DNA of 64,000 nucleotides from Castanea sativa. Taxonomy: Eukaryota > Streptophyta > Magnoliopsida > Fagales > Fagaceae. The notes below the pieces were generated by a model. The model ran no database searches and was not told the origin of the DNA. It saw nothing but the letters and a program-made list of their open reading frames with translations. The translations under genes were made by a program, and so were the position numbers. The DNA lies in assembly GCF_040712315.1 (NCBI RefSeq), contig NC_134015.1, positions 54,661,464 to 54,725,463 of the forward strand, in the 5' to 3' direction. Positions 1 to 12,468 of this stretch are shown here, piece after piece. Position 1 is the stretch's first letter. The number at the start of each line of letters is the position of its first letter.

Positions 1-343
1 GTGACCGGCAAAATCGGTCATAGCAGCAAGCGTGAGAATCGGGATCATCAGAAAAACCGTAAACCAACCAAACAAACTCAATCATTTTGTACCCTTCGCG
101 CCATTACACTGTACCTGAGAGGCACACAGTTTTTGTGTGAACACACGTTGTACCTTTTTTTGTCTTTGGCTGAAAATTCGGTTTTTCTTGTTTTGGAATG
201 GAAAGTCCTATTTTGCCCATGTCTTTTTTTTTTTTTAATCAAATTTAGAAATAGCTAAAATGGGTTATGGTTGTCATTGAAGAAAAGAAAAGAAAGACAA
301 TTGAAGGTTTTGGATTGTTTTGCAAGTTAGAGGTGGTAATGGA
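1..343. other. AT-rich flank, no supported gene
   Basis: An open frame runs in from the left edge on the plus strand, but its composition is not protein-like (runs of Phe, Leu and Ser over T-tracts) and no domain is recognisable. On the minus strand a short hydrophobic stretch starts at an ATG near position 48 and runs off the edge. It could be a first exon but is far too short to call. Confidence 0.3.
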
Positions 344-2470
344 ATGGATTAATCCGAAACCACCTCATGATCCTAGCCTTTCACTTTAAACTTTAGTAAC
401 CATTTAAACACTTCCCTTTTTTCTTGGTTGATATTTCATTAATTTGATGGTTAAAAATATTAGAAGGTTTCAATCCGCTGTACTATAATACCCTTCATAG
501 TTAACATTTAAGTTTAATGGTGCAAAAAGCTGCCAAATTGTCTAAATCTTAATTTTCTTTTTTTCCTCCCATAAGAAATCTTAGTATATAAGGAACTTCT
601 TTTTTCATGGTTCAGATTAAATATTGTAAATCTAAAAATGTATTCAATACGAAGTAAATTTAAATTCTATAACATTTATATGTCATCCATTCAAAACAAT
701 AAGCGTAAAATGGAAAGGATCATGTTCTCTTGTTAGCACTATGTATACATAAGTAAGCCATAAAAAGGAAGAATAAGGGAAAACACTTGTGACTTGTTTG
801 TTAAAAATTATAAAATTAGTTTATTTTTTTTGGAATAGATTTTTTTTCCAACCAGTTTCAACAGAATTTCTTCCAACTCAATACATGTTAAATGAGCATC
901 TATATGAACTTATTTGAAATGTTATACAATCCATTTAATTGACATGTGACTTATATAAATAATTTAGTGAGTTCTATGATTCAAGTACATGCAAATGGCT
1001 ACTAAGAGTCTTGTAACTCAACTAGCATTTTTTATTTTTTATTGTATCTATTGAATTAAGCTATCACAAACGAACAAGTAGTTAATGGTTTTTTTGTTTT
1101 TTGGGTATAGGTATACTCAAGTGGTTGAGGACATTTCAACCCAAGATTTGTTGTTAGAAGCACATTGTGATGATATCTTATACACTAAGTTTGTGTAACA
1201 TAATACCGCCAGTTCCAGCAGTGATCTCACTTGAACTTGAAGGTGGTCTAACAAATTTAAGTGAAGCCTCAAAGACATATTTCAGATGACCTATTGCTTT
1301 ATTTAGTTGCATGATTGATGGAATCAGAGATTTGCAGGCAGATGACCCATTTCTTTATTTAGTGCACAATTGATTTTATTTTATTTTTAAAATCTTGTTA
1401 TTCTCTTTTTAGCTATATAGAGTTGTTTTAGTTAGTGAAGTAGGTAATTTTCATGATCTATTATTATTTAGCTAGGTTCTAGAAACTTGAACTCGAGTTA
1501 AATAGATTATGTCTAAACTTGTGTAGCTTCAAAATATCAAGACATTGCATTGGAGACATTCAGATGGTTCGAAATTGACTTTTACTTAAATAACTTGCCA
1601 AGTTTGTGAGGGAGTCAATAAGATAGCATGTCTAGTGAGATTTCAATTACTTTTTTAAAATTTAGCACCAAAAAAAAAAATTTACTTTTAGAAAAAGAAA
1701 TCATGAGGAAGATAACAGCTAAGAACTTGACAAATTTAGACTATATCTAACAGCTTGTTTTCCTTGTAAACCAATGCTATGGCACCTAGCAAAAACTCTT
1801 ACTCCCAATTTTGACAGTATTACATAAGCTATTTCCCCCCATTTCTTAGTTTTCTTTCATTTGCCTTATGTCAAAATGAGCATGCTCCTCCACTTTCTCT
1901 TTTATCTCAATTTCATTACTGTCAAAATAACCTTATTAGGGAAAACAAAATATTTCTATTCTATTCTATCATCGTCATCGCCTGCTTTTGCCTATGCATA
2001 TTTTTTATTGCACGAAAAAAAGTACAATTTAAAAGTCTCAAGACATTGTCAAATGTATGGAGAAAAAAAACAGACAATACCAAAATATCAGAGAAAAAGA
2101 TGTATTTAGTGCTACATTAAAATTTTAAATGGCATGACTATTATAATATCCAATAAATAAATTGTAACCGTGAAATGGTCCATCTTCATTTTAAGGAACT
2201 CAGAACTTAACAAGATATATATCTCCATAGCATAGGTTTAGCATAAAAAATAGTCTATTTCCTACTTTTTATAAAAAGAATAAAAAATTCTATCTAGCGA
2301 ATATATCTTGTTAGGTTTAGCATAAACAAAATGATTTTAGAAAGGATACTTCACAAGTTAGCTAGATTGTTAACACATTTATTAGCTTCACATATACATG
2401 GTAGATAGAAACCTGCCATGCTCTAGAGAACTAGAAGATGTCTTATTGCAATAAAAAATTAAAGCTTTAA

Positions 2471-2602
2471 GGGCTTGTTTGTATTAAGGAGGGAGGGAGG
2501 GGGAGGGGGAGTGGAAGGGAGTAGAGTAGAGTTAGCTTAAAATAAGCTAATTTTGGCCCTCTACTCTACTTCCCTCTACTCTCCCTCAATCCAAATAGAC
2601 CA
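2471..2602. mobile_element. Tourist-like (PIF/Harbinger) MITE
   Basis: A foldback element of about 132 bp with imperfect terminal inverted repeats ('gggcttgtttgtatta' against the reverse complement of 'tccaaatagacca') and inner complementary arms rich in GGGAGG/CCTCCC and GTAGAG/CTCTAC. It is flanked by TAA at 2468-2470 and 2603-2605, the target duplication expected of PIF/Harbinger MITEs. The equivalent place in duplication copy 2 (after 30954, 'gcattaagggaagaaac') lacks it, which supports a real insertion. It has no coding capacity. Confidence 0.75.
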
Positions 2603-2889
2603 TAACCAAAAGAAACAATATGTGACATAGCAATTAATTAATAAATTACAACTTCTAGGCTTATAGTATGATATCCTCAGTCCTACGCTAAAGAGAAACC
2701 CTCTCTAATTGCCCATAGTTCAACAACCAAGCTGGTGGGAGATACCAATATTTTTAGGGTAAAAATAAAATCCATTATTATTTAACTTCCATAATTATCA
2801 AAATTATGCCCACCCCAAATTGTCCCAGATGGCCACGAGAACTCCCATTTGTGTTTAATTTAAAAAACCCTTCTATATCCATTGGATAA

Positions 2890-3772
2890 TGTTAGGTTCT
2901 AAAAGTTTAGAAGAATGGGCAAATCGTGAACACAAATTTAACTAGATATAGATCCTAGAGTCTACAGGCATTATTAGACAATGCTCAAGGTGATACAAGT
3001 CAAGATTCAAGAATATACAAGCTGCAGAAAGAAGAGTTCAGAAAATGTCTGGTTTGATCAATTGAAAGACAGGCTTGACCGATTGAAATACGGGTTTGCA
3101 GAATTTTAAGTTTGGCTTAACAGCAGTTCAAGCCGAAAAAGGATTAGGGTTTCAGATTTACTTCTTCTAGTATATAAAAGAAACCCTAAGCACGTTTGTA
3201 CCCAGGGTTTTGTGCCCAAAAAGCTCTCTCATATCTTCTATTTGTGTTATTCCTTGAAAAATCTCAAGATCCAGTATTGTAGAAGTTGCTGCCTTTTCTA
3301 GTCATCAAAGGTGTTGATGACCTAAACCTTCAAGGGTGGTCTTGGAGTCACAAACATGAGAGTTTGTGTTGATAAACCTTTGAGTGAAGTCTCAAAGTCA
3401 CAAGTGTGGGTGCTTGTGTTACAAATGCCTAATAGAGAAGGAGTCTGTGGATTTGGAGCTTGCATGTGGTCGTGTCAGTAAGTTCTACATGTGGTAGCAA
3501 TTGGATGTTAGTGGTCTAAGTCTTATTGTAAACTTCGATTCTCTATAGTGGATTTGTTTTTTACCTTGAGAATAGCTAGATTAAATCCTCCCTTGGTTTT
3601 TTATCGGTTTGGTTTTTTTGGGTTATCATATCGTTGTGTTATTTTCTTTTCCGCTGCTTTGCATGATATGATTGTTTTGTTTTAACTTAGATCTGAATAA
3701 TAAATCTAAGTATTCACTTAGTTAATTAATTAAGTTAAACAATCTAGTTTATAGGGATCTAAAAACCTAACA
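2890..3772 (+). mobile_element. Solo LTR, family A
   Basis: An 883-bp unit beginning TGTTAGGTT and ending AACCTAACA, the TG...CA inverted termini of an LTR. It is bounded by a perfect 5-bp target duplication, GATAA (2885-2889 and 3773-3777). A TATA-like 'tatataaaag' lies near 3171, followed by a 'gggttttgtgcccaaaaagctc' block. The matching site in duplication copy 2 ('attggataactttattta', about 31246) is uninterrupted. A second member of the family lies at 29102-29994. No internal retrotransposon domains remain, so this is the product of LTR-LTR recombination. Superfamily is not assigned. Confidence 0.88.
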
Positions 3773-4498
3773 GATAACTCTATTTATAGATTCACCATTG
3801 TTTAAAGGCACAAAAATAGTTTATTAAAAAAAAAAAAGCACAATAATAGTATTCGATTGCACTGTGATTTATATAGTAAACACCTTGAGATATTTGAGTA
3901 ACTTCTTGTTGGAAAAAAACTTGTTTTGAGCTATCCATAAGTGCCAAGTATCATTATAGTTATGCTATAAATAAAAAGCTGGTAAAGTAACCACACTTAT
4001 GGGTTGACTTTGGTAAGCCACCTAGGGCGGCGCCATGTTGAACTTTGTATACCTTAAAAAAAATGAAATTCTAAATTAATATGGGTCATTAACCACCCTA
4101 AAAAAAATTTGACCACCCTAAAAAAAAACTTCAACATTCTACATAAAAATTTGCCCATTAAAAATAACTCAATCATATTTGGTATCTCCCATCCAATCAC
4201 CATTGGGGAAGACTCCCTCTTATTTGGGTTGGTTGCAAACTGACCCTTATGCTATCAATAAGAGCCTTTCCAAATTCACCCCTCGATCTCAATTTTGTTA
4301 ACTATAAATATATATTTGATATATAACGGTCATGTGTTGAGCACATATTATATTTTTTTTTACTAGTAAAGTAGTCACACTCATACTATATGATCATTTT
4401 ATGTTAGTTAATATTCTACTTAACAGAATTAAATAGATGGGTTCAACGAAGAACCTCTTGGTATTTTCAAGACCTCCAAGATTTGAGTCCCCCTTCCC

Positions 4499-4535
<37 letters not shown>
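4499..4535. repeat. (AAT)n microsatellite
   Basis: About twelve AAT units in duplication copy 1. Copy 2 has only 'cattgtaattactga' at this point (about 31958), so the array expanded after the duplication or was lost from copy 2. Confidence 0.9.
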
Positions 4536-4537
<2 letters not shown>

Positions 4538-4815
4538 TCAACAATACAAAATTGATAGAACATGGGATTAATTCGCTACTCAATCAAACCTTAGGGTCTT
4601 TTTGCATTTTAGACAAATGAGAGAGAGAGGGGGGGAAGTAGCAGCAGCCATGTCCTTGATGAGTTTCAAAAGAGCTTGGCAATATATACACCCACCTCCT
4701 TTTGTCTGCCCTCAAGAAAGACACATTCCACCAACACTTTTTCTCCATCACAATAATCCATGATTCATTCTCTCTAAAATCCCCCACCCCACTCTTCATA
4801 CTCCCTTCCCATCTC

Positions 4816-5112
4816 ATGAGTTTGTTACAAACTCATAGGTAGAACGCAACCTTAAAAACCGGCTTACAAGGGAAGGGTGTCCAAGAGCTTATAAACACAT
4901 GATTAAACTTACACTTAACCAATGTAAGACACTCAAAATTAGGCTTAAATTTTTTTTTTATAAAGATAATTAGGATGTTAAAATATCTTATTAAGATAAA
5001 ATTTTAATTGAAGTCCAAAAATTTAATAAATAAAAAATATTTTAAAAAATATTATACTATTTTTGAATGTTCAACATTTTATTAATATATTTTACTATGT
5101 TTGTGGTAGTTT
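4816..5112. other. AT-rich spacer between duplication copy 1 and LINE
   Basis: Short A/T-rich sequence with no open frame of note. It ends at the target duplication of the LINE. Confidence 0.5.
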
Positions 5113-5482
5113 AAAAGTGTCAAAATTAAATTTTGGTTTCGGATGTGGATATGTTAGTCTCATTAGAGTGGAAATCATAGAAGTAGGGACTTGAGTTTGT
5201 AGAGAGAAAATTGTGTGTAATGTCCAATTGAATTTGGGGATATTCATAGGTAGGCACATACTTCTTAGAAACAGATATATATGTTATGAATGGATATAAT
5301 AGTTGAAGAGTCGTATTTTTATCTAAATATCGATTTCTCTTAATTTAACATTAGATAACACGTTTTCTCTCTAGGCTCCCTACGGAACCATAGAGGTGAA
5401 AAATAGGTTTGCCTTTTGGCAAAAACTTTCTCCGTTTCGGCGGTGGAAACAGTCATAGTGTTTCTCACCTGGTGCAGTTGAC

Positions 5483-7090
5483 ATGGACGAGATTGCAACT
5501 AGATGCGCGGGTCTACGTCTGACGGAGAAGGAAGAAAGCGGGGTGGACCTGGTAGCTCCGGTGACGGAAAATGCCAAGGTCCTGGTCGGAAAATTCTGTA
5601 CGAAGAGACATGTAAGCATTGACTTGGTGGCGAGAGTGTTGAAATCACTGTGGCGAACTGCGAAGAACTTCGAGGTCTGCGATATGGGCGAAAACAAGAT
5701 CCTATTCCAATTCGAGGACGAGGCAGATCTGGATAAAGTTCTTTTGCTCAGCCCTTAGTCATTTGACAAGTACCTGGTGATCCTCCATAAACTCGGTGTA
5801 GGTGAAGCAGTCAACAAAGTTCAGTTCCGCGAAGCGTCGTTCTGGGTTCAGATTCATGGGCTACCCACTATGAGCCAAACAAAGGACGCGGGTGTACATA
5901 TAGGGAGTATACTAGGTATAATGGAGAAGGTGGACGTGGATGAGCATGGTTTTAGCTTAGGAGGGTATTTACACATCCGGGTGAAGATGGAAATAACTCA
6001 ACCATTGAGTCGGGGTAGGATGGTTCGCATTGGCAGCGCTTCGTCGAGGTGGGTAGAATTTAAATACGAACGCCTACCTATTTTTTGCTACTGTTGTGGG
6101 AAGGTTGATCACGACGAGCGGGATTATGTCCAATGGATACGGAGCAAAGAAACTCTCAAGGCGGAGGACAAGCAGTTCGGTGCTTAGATGCGAGCATCGC
6201 TGGATCGCCTTTAACGACCGCAGTTGGTCATCGCAGCGAAGAAGGGTGGTGTGGGTCGTGAGGCTTCAAACAACGAAGACGAGCCCGGCAACAAGGAAGT
6301 ACAGACCGGCCATAGGACAGTGATGACAGTGTCGGACCTGTGCCAGACGCACGTGGGGGCTGTCGTGGACCCCACTAGGCCTGAAACTACAGGTACAGCT
6401 ATCCTACGCCCATTTGGGAAAGAGCAGATCCCAAGCAATCTGGTGCGTACAAATTTCGAAGATCAGTTGCGAGAGATTGACGCCGCTTTCCACGATGATG
6501 CTACAAATCAGGAATCTTTATCTTTTTCAGATCCATCACCGGTTTTTGAGGAAGACAAAGAGAGACTTTCGGTGGTTTCCATAAAAAAGAAAAAAGAAAG
6601 TGAGTTGGAGATGATACGTGAGATATGGACTGAGCCTAAGTGTACAGTGGATAAAATTACTATGGAGGTGGACAAGGACTTACCCACTCCAACAAATAAT
6701 TCCATGGGCCATACTTTACATCAAACCTAAGCATTATTTTCCATTGGACACCATAATCCAAGCCCAAAACGTGAGACAAAAATGAATAAACCAAAAAGCC
6801 AGATTCAGAAAAAGAATAAAAAGAAGAGTAACGTTATAGGAAAGGAGTCTGCATGGAAAAAGGATCGTGACATAAACATAAGGAACGAGGAGATAGAAAA
6901 GGTGGTGAAACACATAGATATTGAACTGGGGTTGAAGCGAAAAACACAACTTCCTCATGAGGAAACACCGATGAGGGTGGAGATGGGGAAAAGACAGAAA
7001 TTGGAGGGAGAGGTTATGGCACTTAGCAAAATAATGGCCACACATCTTGGATCGGCGGCGGCTACAGGACAGCCCCGCCGGGAGCAATGA
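5483..7090 (+). pseudogene. LINE ORF1 (gag-like RNA-binding protein), broken
   Basis: This is the ORF1 protein of a plant L1 element, which would bind element RNA. One reading frame runs from the ATG at 5483 to the TGA at 7088-7090 but is cut by in-frame stops at 5756-5758 (TAG), 6185-6187 (TAG), 6212-6214 (TAA) and 6728-6730 (TAA). The N-terminal DUF4283-like domain is recognisable ('FEVCDMGENKILFQFED'). It is followed by a CCHC knuckle, 'CYCCGKVDHDERDY', whose last Cys is replaced by Tyr (TAT). At least the first stop and the Cys-to-Tyr change fit G-to-A transitions. The C-terminal third is basic and lysine-rich. The ORF stop overlaps the ORF2 start as ATGA, the usual plant L1 arrangement that suggests termination-reinitiation. 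Confidence 0.88.
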
Positions 7091-10000
7091 GGGCCATTTG
7101 CTGGAACTGTCGGGGGCTTGGGAACCCCTGCACAGTTAGAGCTCTCCAGAAGGTGGTTTTGGAGGAAGATCCCATCTTGGTTTTCATCATTGAAACCAAG
7201 CTCGTAGCATCTGAAATGGACGATGTAAAGAGAAAACTGGAACAGCAACATGGTCTGGTAGTTCCTAGTATAAGGCGGGGGGTGGTTTAGCGCTATTATG
7301 GAAGAGCTCTACGAAAGTGGACGTTCAAACGTTCTCTCCTCGTCATATTGATGCTATAGTTACTAAAGAACATAGTAACAGGATGTGGAGATTCACAAGT
7401 TTCTACAGCCATCCAGAAACTAATAAAAGAGATGACTCATGGAGGCTATTGGAAGAGCTGGGTACGTGAAGTGATCTTCCATGGCTCTGTATAGGGGATT
7501 TTAATGAAATATTACACATAGGAGAGAAGGTGGGTGGTAACCTAAGGCCTGAAGGGCAGATGAGGAGCCTTAGGGAGGCGATAAATCATTGCAACCTCAG
7601 AGACATAGGTTATATTGGGGCAGATTTTACATGGAGTAGGAGGCAGGGTGTACGGGGCTGGGTTAGAGAATGTCTGGACAGGGCCTTAGTATCTTCATCC
7701 TGGGTGACAATGTTCCCGGGAGTGAGGCTACACCATGTGGCGGCGTCAACGTCAGATCATTTTATGTTGGTACTGAGAGAGCAACGAACATAGCGGAAAA
7801 AGCATAGAAAGTCTAAAATGTTCAGGTTTGAGTCAATGTGGCTTAAGGATGAACAATGTGAGGCAGTAGTGTCGGAAGCTTGGGAGAGGGGAATAAGCAT
7901 GGGTTCTCAAAATTTGTTTACTCAATGCATGGATGAATGTAGAAGGTCTCTTTCCTCTTGGAATAAAAATACGTTTGGACACGTAGGTCGGAAGATTTCA
8001 ACACTCCAAAAAAGACTTCAATGGTTGGAAGGGAGACGGGATGGTGGTGTGGATATGGAGGAGGTGGAAGAAACAAGGGCTGAGCTGAACCGAATGATGG
8101 CGGTGGAAGAAGACATGTGGCATCAGCGATCAAGGAATTGCTAGTTGAAGTCGGGTGATCGTAACACTTCCTTTTTTCATGCCAAAGCCTTTAATAGACA
8201 CCAGCGAAATACTATTTCCTGTATCAAGGACTCGTTAGATAATTGGCAAGAGGATGAAGGGGAGATTGGTAGAACCTTTGTAGAATATTTCGAGAACCTG
8301 TTTACATCCTCTCAACCTGTGGTCAGTACAAAATTGCTTGAGGCCCTTCACACCAAAGTGACTGACAGAATGAATGCCAGACTGTTACAGACTTTCCAGG
8401 CTTCAGAGGTGGAGAAAGCTCTAAAACAGATGCATCCCATGAAAGCTCCTGGACCCGACGATATGCCTCCCTTATTCTATCAGCACTTCTGGCCTACGGT
8501 TAAATCTATTGTTATACAGACTGTGTTGGATTTTCTTAACCATGGTGCAGCTCCCCCTAAATTTCATGAAACACATATTGTCCTGGTGCCAAAAACCAAA
8601 AATCCCGATAGAGTGACTGACTATAGACCAATCAGTCTATGCAATGTGGCTTATAAGTTAGCTTCCAAAGCGGTGGCAAACAGACTGAAGCTGGTGTTGC
8701 AGGATATAATTTGTGAAAACCAGAGTGCTTTTGTCTCTGAACGGCTCATCACAGATAATGTGCTTGTGGCTCATGAGATAATGAATCACATTAGTAGGAA
8801 AAGGAAGGGCAAGTGCGGGGAGATGGCCTTGAAGCTGGATATGAGCAAAGCTTACGACCGTGTAGAATGGAGCTGCCTGCAACAAATTATGGCCAAACTG
8901 AGATTTCATGAGGAATGGATCCGTCTGGTCATGAGATGTGTCTCATCAGTCACTTATGCAGTACGTGTCAATGGACATGCATATGGTCAGATTGTCCCTA
9001 CGCGGGGCCTGCGTCAAGGGGACCCTTTGTCACCATATTTATTCTTGATATGTGCTGAAGGCTTGTCAGCGTTGCTACACAAGGCTGTACGAAACAAGGA
9101 GCTGAGGGGTATAGCAGCATCTGTAAGAGGGCCTAGAAAATCACATCTATTTTTCGCTGATGATAGTTTGATTTTTGGGAGGGCAATAGTGAAGGAGTGC
9201 CTTGAAATTCAGCGGGTCCTACAAGTCTATGAAGAGTCATCCGGCGAGCAACTGAATAGGAACAAGACCTCACTTTATTTTAGCCATAACACAGCCGATG
9301 GTGTCAAGGAAACAATAAAAGCTACGTTTGGCGCACAGGTCATCAAGCAACATGAATCTTACCTTGGGCTGCCATCCTTGGTAGGTAGGTCGAAATGAAA
9401 CACTCTTGCTCAGCTGAAACTTTGGGTGTCAAACAAGCTAGCAGGTTGGAAGGAAAAGCTGCTCTCAAGTGCAGGGAAGGAAGTACTGATAAAGGCGGTC
9501 GCTCAAGCGGTCCTGTCTTATACGATGAGCTGCTTCAAGCTTCCTAATTCTTTATGCGATGAGCTAACGGGGATGGTTAGGCAATTTTGGTGGGGGCAAG
9601 TAAAAGATGAGAAGAAGCTAGCGTGGATGAGCTGGGAGAAAATGTGTCTGCCGAAGGAAAAAGGTGTTATGGGCTTTAGGGACTTGAAGCTGTTTAATCT
9701 GGCCCTCTTAGCGAAGCAAGGATGGAGATTACAAACAAACTCATCCTCACTCTTCTACCGAGTCTATAAGGCTAAGTATTTTCCATGATGTGATTTTATT
9801 GAGGCTAGACTGGGAAGTCAGCCATCCTTTGCATGGAGAAGTATTTGGGCAGCCCAAGATGTGGTTAAAAGAGGTTTAAGGTGGCAGGTGGGGGATGGAC
9901 AAAAGAGTCTAGTTTGGAAAGATAAATGGCTTCAAAAACCAAGCACCTATAGAGTGGTAACACCAGAAAACACTAGTCGGCAAGTGGTAAGGGTTTGTGA

Positions 10001-11222
10001 CCTGATTGATGGGAGCAGAAAGGAGTGGAAGAAAGATCTGATCAGTCAATGTTTCCTTCCACAGGATGTGGAAGCCATTCTAAGTATTCCTCTAAGTGCT
10101 CAAGGAGGGATAGATCGTATGATTTGGTCGGAAACTAAAAATGGGAAATTCACAGTGAGGAGTGCTTACAAACTGGCCCAAATTATACAGTCTGATGGTA
10201 ATATAACTGAAAGCTCTGACCCTACTGCCTTAAAGCGGATATGGAGGCGCCTTTGGGACATGAAAGTGCCAAACAAGATCAAACATTTTGCCTGGAAAGC
10301 ATGCAAGAATATTCTAGCCACCAAAGAGAACTTGCAAAAGAGAAGTATCATTAAGGATATCATTTGTGACTCTTGTGGAAAAGCATCTGAATCCACGTGC
10401 CACCTATTTTGGCTATGTGATAAAGCCAAAGAAACTTGGTCCTCGAGCAAGCTGGTCATTCCTTTTGAGGTCAGCCTGCAGTGGAAGTTCATGGATGTAA
10501 TGTGGCAATTACAAAGATGGTCAGAATTATACCCGGGGTTAGTGGAACGTGCCATTGCAGTATGCTGGGGAATATGGAAGGATAGAAACACTGCCAGACA
10601 CGGGGGAAAGCGCAGAGAAGGAAAAGCCATCGTTAGGAGCTCGTTGAGGGTATTGGAGGAGTTTTAGGCGGCAAATGAGCAACCAGTGACCCATACAAGA
10701 CAACTTTCAAATGTGACAAAATGGAGACCCCCACAGCCGGGTCTTTCCAAAGTAAATGTGGATGGAGCCATATTTTCCAACAAGAAACAGGTAGGTATTG
10801 GAGTAATAATTCGGGACTCGGCGGGCCTGGTGATTGCTGCGCTCAGCAGAAAGCTTGCTCTTCCTTTGGGAGTGTTGGAGACAGAAGCCAAGGCGATGGA
10901 GGTTGGGGTACAATTCGCACTAGATGTTGGTGTAAGGGATGTAACGTTGGAGGGTGACTCACTATTCATCTGCAACGCGCTTCAAGGACTGGGCGAGGCG
11001 TCATCTTCAGTGCACAACATTATTGCTAGAACGCTCCACCTTGCAAAAAGTTTTAGGATCGTTGTTTTTTCACATACCAAAAGGCAAGCAAATGTACCAG
11101 CCCATTTGTTGGCACAACATGCAACCCATATAGAAAATTACGTTGCATGGCTTGAGGAGTGCCCCACTCACGTGGAGGTGGCATGCAATAATGATGTTTC
11201 CCTTTATTCTATGAATGAGTAA
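7087..11222 (+). pseudogene. LINE ORF2 (endonuclease - RT - zf-RVT - RNase H), broken
   Basis: This is the polymerase of the LINE. In order it shows an AP-type endonuclease ('ICWNCRGLGNP' at 7093, 'IGDFNE' about 7492, 'STSDHF' about 7747), a reverse transcriptase ('DYRPISLCNVAYK' about 8620, 'QGDPLSPYLF' about 9016, catalytic 'FADDSLIF' about 9155), a zf-RVT region ('CDSCGKASESTCHLFWLC' about 10370) and a complete RNase H at the C terminus (10740-11150, with 'KVNVDGA', 'ETEAKAME' and 'EGDSLF' acidic residues). The frame shifts once in a G run near 7275. In-frame stops follow at 7468, 7791, 8142, 9396, 9786 and 10665. Most stops fit TGG-to-TAG/TGA, CGA-to-TGA or CAG-to-TAG changes, the pattern left by cytosine deamination. 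Confidence 0.93.
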
Positions 11223-12468
11223 AAGTCAAGTCTTCCCATCAAAAAAAAAAGTGTCAAAATTTTCAATCTCCTAAAAATTTTATTCTTCCTTTCTTTCTCT
11301 ATCAAAATGGATTAATCCGAAGCAACCTCATGATCCGAGCCTTCACTTTAAACTTTGTAACCATTTAAACTCTTTTTTTTTTCTTGGTTGATAATTTGAT
11401 AGTTATAAACACTAGAAAGTGCCAATCCGCTAAACTACAAGACTCTTCGTAGTTATCATTTAAGTTTAATGGTTCAAAAAGCTGCCAAACAGTCTTAGTC
11501 TTAATTGTATTCTTTTTTTCATCCCATAGGAAATCTTAGCATATAAGGAATTTCTCCCTTTGAAAATTTTCATGGTTCAGATTAAATATTGTAAATTTAA
11601 AAATGTATTTAGTACAAAGTAAATTAAAATTTTATAACATTTATACACCATCAATTAAGAATAATAAATTTTAGCCATGAAATGAAATGGATCATGTTCC
11701 CTTGTTAGCACTATGTATACACAAGTAAGCCATAAAAAGGTAGTAGAAATGAAATCCCTTGCAAATCACATAGATTGTGGCTTGCGACTCGTTTGTTAAA
11801 AATTACTGTATAAAATTGGTTTATTTTTTGGAATAATTTTTTTTTCCAACTAGTTTCAACAAAATTTCTTCCAACTCAATGCATGTTAAATGAGCATCCA
11901 TATGTACTTATGTGAAATATTATATAATTTATTTAATTGTCATGTAACTTGTTTAAATAATTCAATAAGTCATACAATTCAAGTGCAAGCAAATGGCTAT
12001 TAAGAGCTTGTAGCTCAATTGACATCTTCTACTATTTATTGTTTTGATGTTTTCTCTATTGTATCTATTGAATTATCGACGCAAAAAATATATACGGTAC
12101 AAATTAAAAATGATAACTACCTCATTATAGGTTGGATTGGTCCAATGCATTTTGGAAGAAAACTTTGTTCAATGATGGTAATTTAAGTATGGCTTTTAAA
12201 GTTTCACTTTTTTTTTTTTAAAGTACAATATACTTTTATTCACCTTATATTTTAAGGCAAATAACTAATGAACTTAAGCTATCCAAACTAACATGAAGTG
12301 AATAGGTTTTTTTTTTTTGGGTATTTTGTTTTGTTTTAGGTGTAGGTATACTCAAGTGATTGAGGACATTTAATTTCAACCCAAGATTTTTTGTTAGAAG
12401 CACATTGTGATGATATCTTATACACTAAGTTTGTGTAACATAATACCGCCAGTTCCAGCAGTGATCTC

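Larger units (their letters stand above)
344..4815 (+). repeat. Segmental duplication, copy 1
   Basis: This segment is repeated in the same orientation at 11314-32230 once later insertions are removed. Landmarks pair in order: 345 with 11315 ('atggattaatccga'), 1226 with 28446 ('tctcacttgaacttgaagg'), 2010 with 30080, 2700 with 31060, 4440 with 31890 ('acctcttggtattttcaag') and 4680 with 32090 ('cacccacctccttttgtctg'). Similarity is high but with many small indels. The segment holds no recognisable gene. It contains two insertions absent from copy 2: a Tourist-like MITE and a solo LTR. The right boundary is near 4815, just before the LINE flank. Confidence 0.9.
5128..11250 (+). mobile_element. 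Full-length, decayed plant L1-type LINE
   Basis: A non-LTR retrotransposon with a 5' UTR (to 5482), ORF1 (5483-7090), ORF2 (7087-11222), a short 3' UTR and a poly(A) tract at 11241-11250. It is flanked by a direct repeat: 'aaaagtgtcaaaatt' at 5113-5127 and the same string at 11247-11261, its first bases merging with the tail. This is the long TSD expected of target-primed reverse transcription and fixes both ends, so the copy is not 5'-truncated. It inserted in the gap between the two segmental copies. Both ORFs are broken by stops, so it is dead. Confidence 0.93.

Noticed and set aside
1..258. Open frame at the left edge, and a short minus-strand hydrophobic start near 48
   Set aside because: The plus frame is low-complexity with no domain. 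The minus frame has only about 16 codons in the window, too few to support a gene.
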